A program made the translations under genes and the position numbers. From RUG11462 sp036308645 (lineage in GTDB: Bacteria > Bacillota > Clostridia > Oscillospirales > Acutalibacteraceae), in the NCBI GenBank assembly GCA_036308645.1, contig JAXJVH010000013.1, forward strand, positions 1 to 64,000: a stretch of 64,000 bases of DNA, in the 5' to 3' direction. How positions within the stretch are numbered: position 1 is the first letter of the stretch; each line of letters begins with the position of its first letter. The notes beneath the pieces are model-generated. The model searched no databases. It saw only the letters and a list, made by a program, of their open reading frames with translations, and was not told where the DNA came from. This document shows positions 62,831 to 64,000 of this stretch, piece by piece.

Positions 62831-63163
62831 TTAGAGAATAGTCCAGATATACAGCGGCGCTGTAAGGGTAAAAATAAGGCAGGCAAAGAGTATTGCGGGC
62901 GCGGCAAATTCAAACTGTCCATGCTTGCGGTACTCAAAATAACTTGTGCCGACCTTAACGAAAAACAAAATTGCCAAAATCATATCCACTACGGGAAAGA
63001 CAACATTATTTACAACTGTTTTAACCTGCGACTGTGCGGATTTCCATGTGTTCTCAATTGCACTTGCCACATTTCCGGCAGCAAAAGCGGTCATTGAAAA
63101 ACAAGCAGTAATCACCACGGTCACCAGCAAACAGAGCAGAATTCTCAAAGTTTTCTTTTTCAT
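62831..63163 (-). CDS. DUF3852/VirB2-like small membrane protein
   Basis: 110 residues. A signal peptide-like N-terminus cleaved near AFAAG, then two membrane helices (VVFPVVDMILAILFFV and AILFACLIFTLTAPLYI) separated by a short polar loop (EYRKHGQFEF). The pilin-like layout and position fit VirB2. AGGAAAT precedes the ATG; overlaps the previous gene by 4 bp. Confidence 0.75.
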   Translation of the reverse strand: MKKKTLRILLCLLVTVVITACFSMTAFAAGNVASAIENTWKSAQSQVKTVVNNVVFPVVDMILAILFFVKVGTSYFEYRKHGQFEFAAPAILFACLIFTLTAPLYIWTIL

Positions 63164-63501
63164 AGAATATTTCCTCCGATCTTTTTTCTGATTTCACTAT
63201 CCCGAATCTTTCGGGTACGAATATTTAAGTTCCTACAAAATTGTATTTCAGACTTCATTCCCTCGGTTTCTTCATCGCCGAATATCCACATTTCATCGCA
63301 GAACCATAAAAGCGACAGTCCTGCCGCCATACCGATTTCCCGTTCTTTAGGGATATTATCGTTCATGCAGAGGGCATAAAAATGCGGTACTACCGGAGCC
63401 ATACCGCACATCAATGCATATCGTGTATATTCTTTAACCCTTTGCAGATTCTTATCGACATTACCGCCGAGAGGAGCACAGATATACACTTTTTTCATCA
63501 T
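63160..63501 (-). CDS. DUF4406/nucleoside-deoxyribosyltransferase-like protein
   Basis: 113 residues, one Rossmann-like domain: VYICAPLGGNVDKNLQRV at the start, APVVPHFYALCMND, and SLLWFCDEMWIFG. Resembles the YtoQ/DUF4406 group related to nucleoside 2-deoxyribosyltransferases. A common passenger in Clostridial conjugative modules; substrate unknown. ATGA overlap with the surface protein gene. Confidence 0.75.
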   Translation of the reverse strand: MMKKVYICAPLGGNVDKNLQRVKEYTRYALMCGMAPVVPHFYALCMNDNIPKEREIGMAAGLSLLWFCDEMWIFGDEETEGMKSEIQFCRNLNIRTRKIRDSEIRKKIGGNIL

Positions 63502-64000
63502 TCGTTATCTTCATCCTTTTTCTTTTTGAAGTAGATAACGGCGGCAGAAATAAGACCTCCGAGAGCAACAGCGCCGAGTCCGATCCAGAAACCGAGATTG
63601 CTTTCATCCCCCGTCTGCGGAACAGGCACAGCAGGAGGAATGATCGTTACTGTCTGACCTTCATCATCAATATCTGCGTGGACCGCAATTTCAACATTAT
63701 CTCTGTAGAGAGTTTCAAAAACCACAAGCTCTGTTGTTTTCTTAATTCCGCTTGAATCAAAAGTAAATGAAACAGTAACTTTATCGCTTGATTTTTCGGG
63801 TATAAATGTTACCTCGCTTGTTACAGTCTTTCCGTCAATCTCAAAAGGCTTGCCTGTGGATTTATCCATAAGAACGCCTTTGATTACATATTCTTTACCG
63901 GGCGTAAGGTTTTTGTAAGATACAATATCGTCAATTGTAATCTCGCCGTCTGCCGTAATTTCCTTTTTACCGTCAACGGTCGCTTTTGTACCGATTTCAG
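63498..64000 (-). CDS. Sortase-anchored VaFE-repeat surface protein, 3' part
   Basis: The frame is open to the right edge, so only the last ~167 residues are seen. Two prealbumin/VaFE-type beta domains (KEITADGEITIDDIVSYKNL; KPFEIDGKTVTSEVTFIPE) likely carry isopeptide bonds. The C-terminus has VPQTGD, a membrane helix (LGFWIGLGAVALGGLISAAV) and a basic tail (YFKKKKDEDNE), a variant LPXTG signal. Probably a surface adhesin for mating contact, anchored by the element's class B sortase. Confidence 0.85.
   Translation of the reverse strand, partial: EIGTKATVDGKKEITADGEITIDDIVSYKNLTPGKEYVIKGVLMDKSTGKPFEIDGKTVTSEVTFIPEKSSDKVTVSFTFDSSGIKKTTELVVFETLYRDNVEIAVHADIDDEGQTVTIIPPAVPVPQTGDESNLGFWIGLGAVALGGLISAAVIYFKKKKDEDNE

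Larger units (their letters stand above)
32436..64000 (-). mobile_element. Integrative conjugative element (left part; right end beyond window)
   Basis: A nearly uniform minus-strand block: surface protein, VirB2/B6/B3/B4-like proteins, sortase, relaxase and VirD4 (50.1-64.0 kb), then after a cargo block, a sigma-like factor, MazF and three serine recombinases (32.4-38.1 kb). Recombinases normally sit at an element end, so the left boundary is probably between 29.3 and 32.4 kb; no att repeat could be identified and the second end is outside. Related in gene content to Tn1549/Tn916-like Clostridial elements but using serine recombinases. Confidence 0.75.

Overview
The window looks like a chromosome segment of an anaerobic, low-GC Gram-positive gut bacterium of the Clostridia (Oscillospiraceae/Ruminococcaceae-like). 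Supporting signs are AT-rich codons, AGGAGG-type ribosome binding sites, a division-linked gene run (sepF-ylmH-divIVA-lspA-rluD), T-box, SAM-I and FMN leaders, a class III fructose bisphosphatase, spore-coat/ferritin-like proteins, an agr-type peptide signalling system and a Firmicute-type conjugative element. No taxon was established by a search.

Region 1 (1-24.5 kb) is ordinary core chromosome. It starts with the end of a BspA-like leucine-rich surface protein. A tightly packed + strand run follows: mutL, miaA, an HlyD-like membrane protein, a YggS-type PLP protein, sepF, ylmH, divIVA, lspA, rluD and a HAD phosphatase. Next come a split transketolase under its own promoter, T-box-controlled pheST (minus), class III fbp, naxE with an alpha/beta hydrolase, two small ferritin/coat-like proteins, SAM-riboswitch metK, FMN-riboswitch ribU, a secreted transglutaminase-like protein and tRNA-Gln.

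Region 2 (24.5-29.6 kb) holds a two-domain glycosyltransferase/CDP-glycerol polymerase, a divergent second protein of the same C-terminal type, and an IS200/IS605 element whose transposase carries a one-base frameshift.

Region 3 (29.6-32.3 kb) is a compact three-gene minus-strand unit: a TIR-domain protein, a small single-span membrane protein and an HExxH metallopeptidase. It lies just beyond a recombinase cluster and looks like a defence or conflict cassette that I cannot match to a named system. It is one of the two best candidates for something undescribed.

Region 4 (32.4-64.0 kb, running off the right edge) is an integrative conjugative element. Its probable end carries three overlapping serine-recombinase genes (the middle one lacks the catalytic domain), MazF plus a 51-residue partner, a boxA-like leader and a sigma-like factor. 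The transfer module (50.1-64.0 kb) encodes a winged-helix protein, VirD4, a toprim protein, a MobP-type relaxase with Sel1 repeats, a MobC-like protein, an NlpC/P60 hydrolase, VirB4, a class B sortase, PrgI, VirB6, a VirB2-like protein and a sortase-anchored surface protein. Between the two lies a visibly more AT-rich cargo block (38.1-49.8 kb): a decayed IS110 element with its probable bridge-RNA leader, an ABC transporter with three lipoproteins, a small secreted protein in a gene flanked by an 18-bp perfect inverted repeat, and a complete agr-like quorum system. That system is a 48-residue AgrD peptide precursor, AgrB, an XRE regulator, a LytTR response regulator and a GHKL sensor kinase. 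The cargo reads as a cell-density-controlled secretion or self-protection module carried by the conjugative element.
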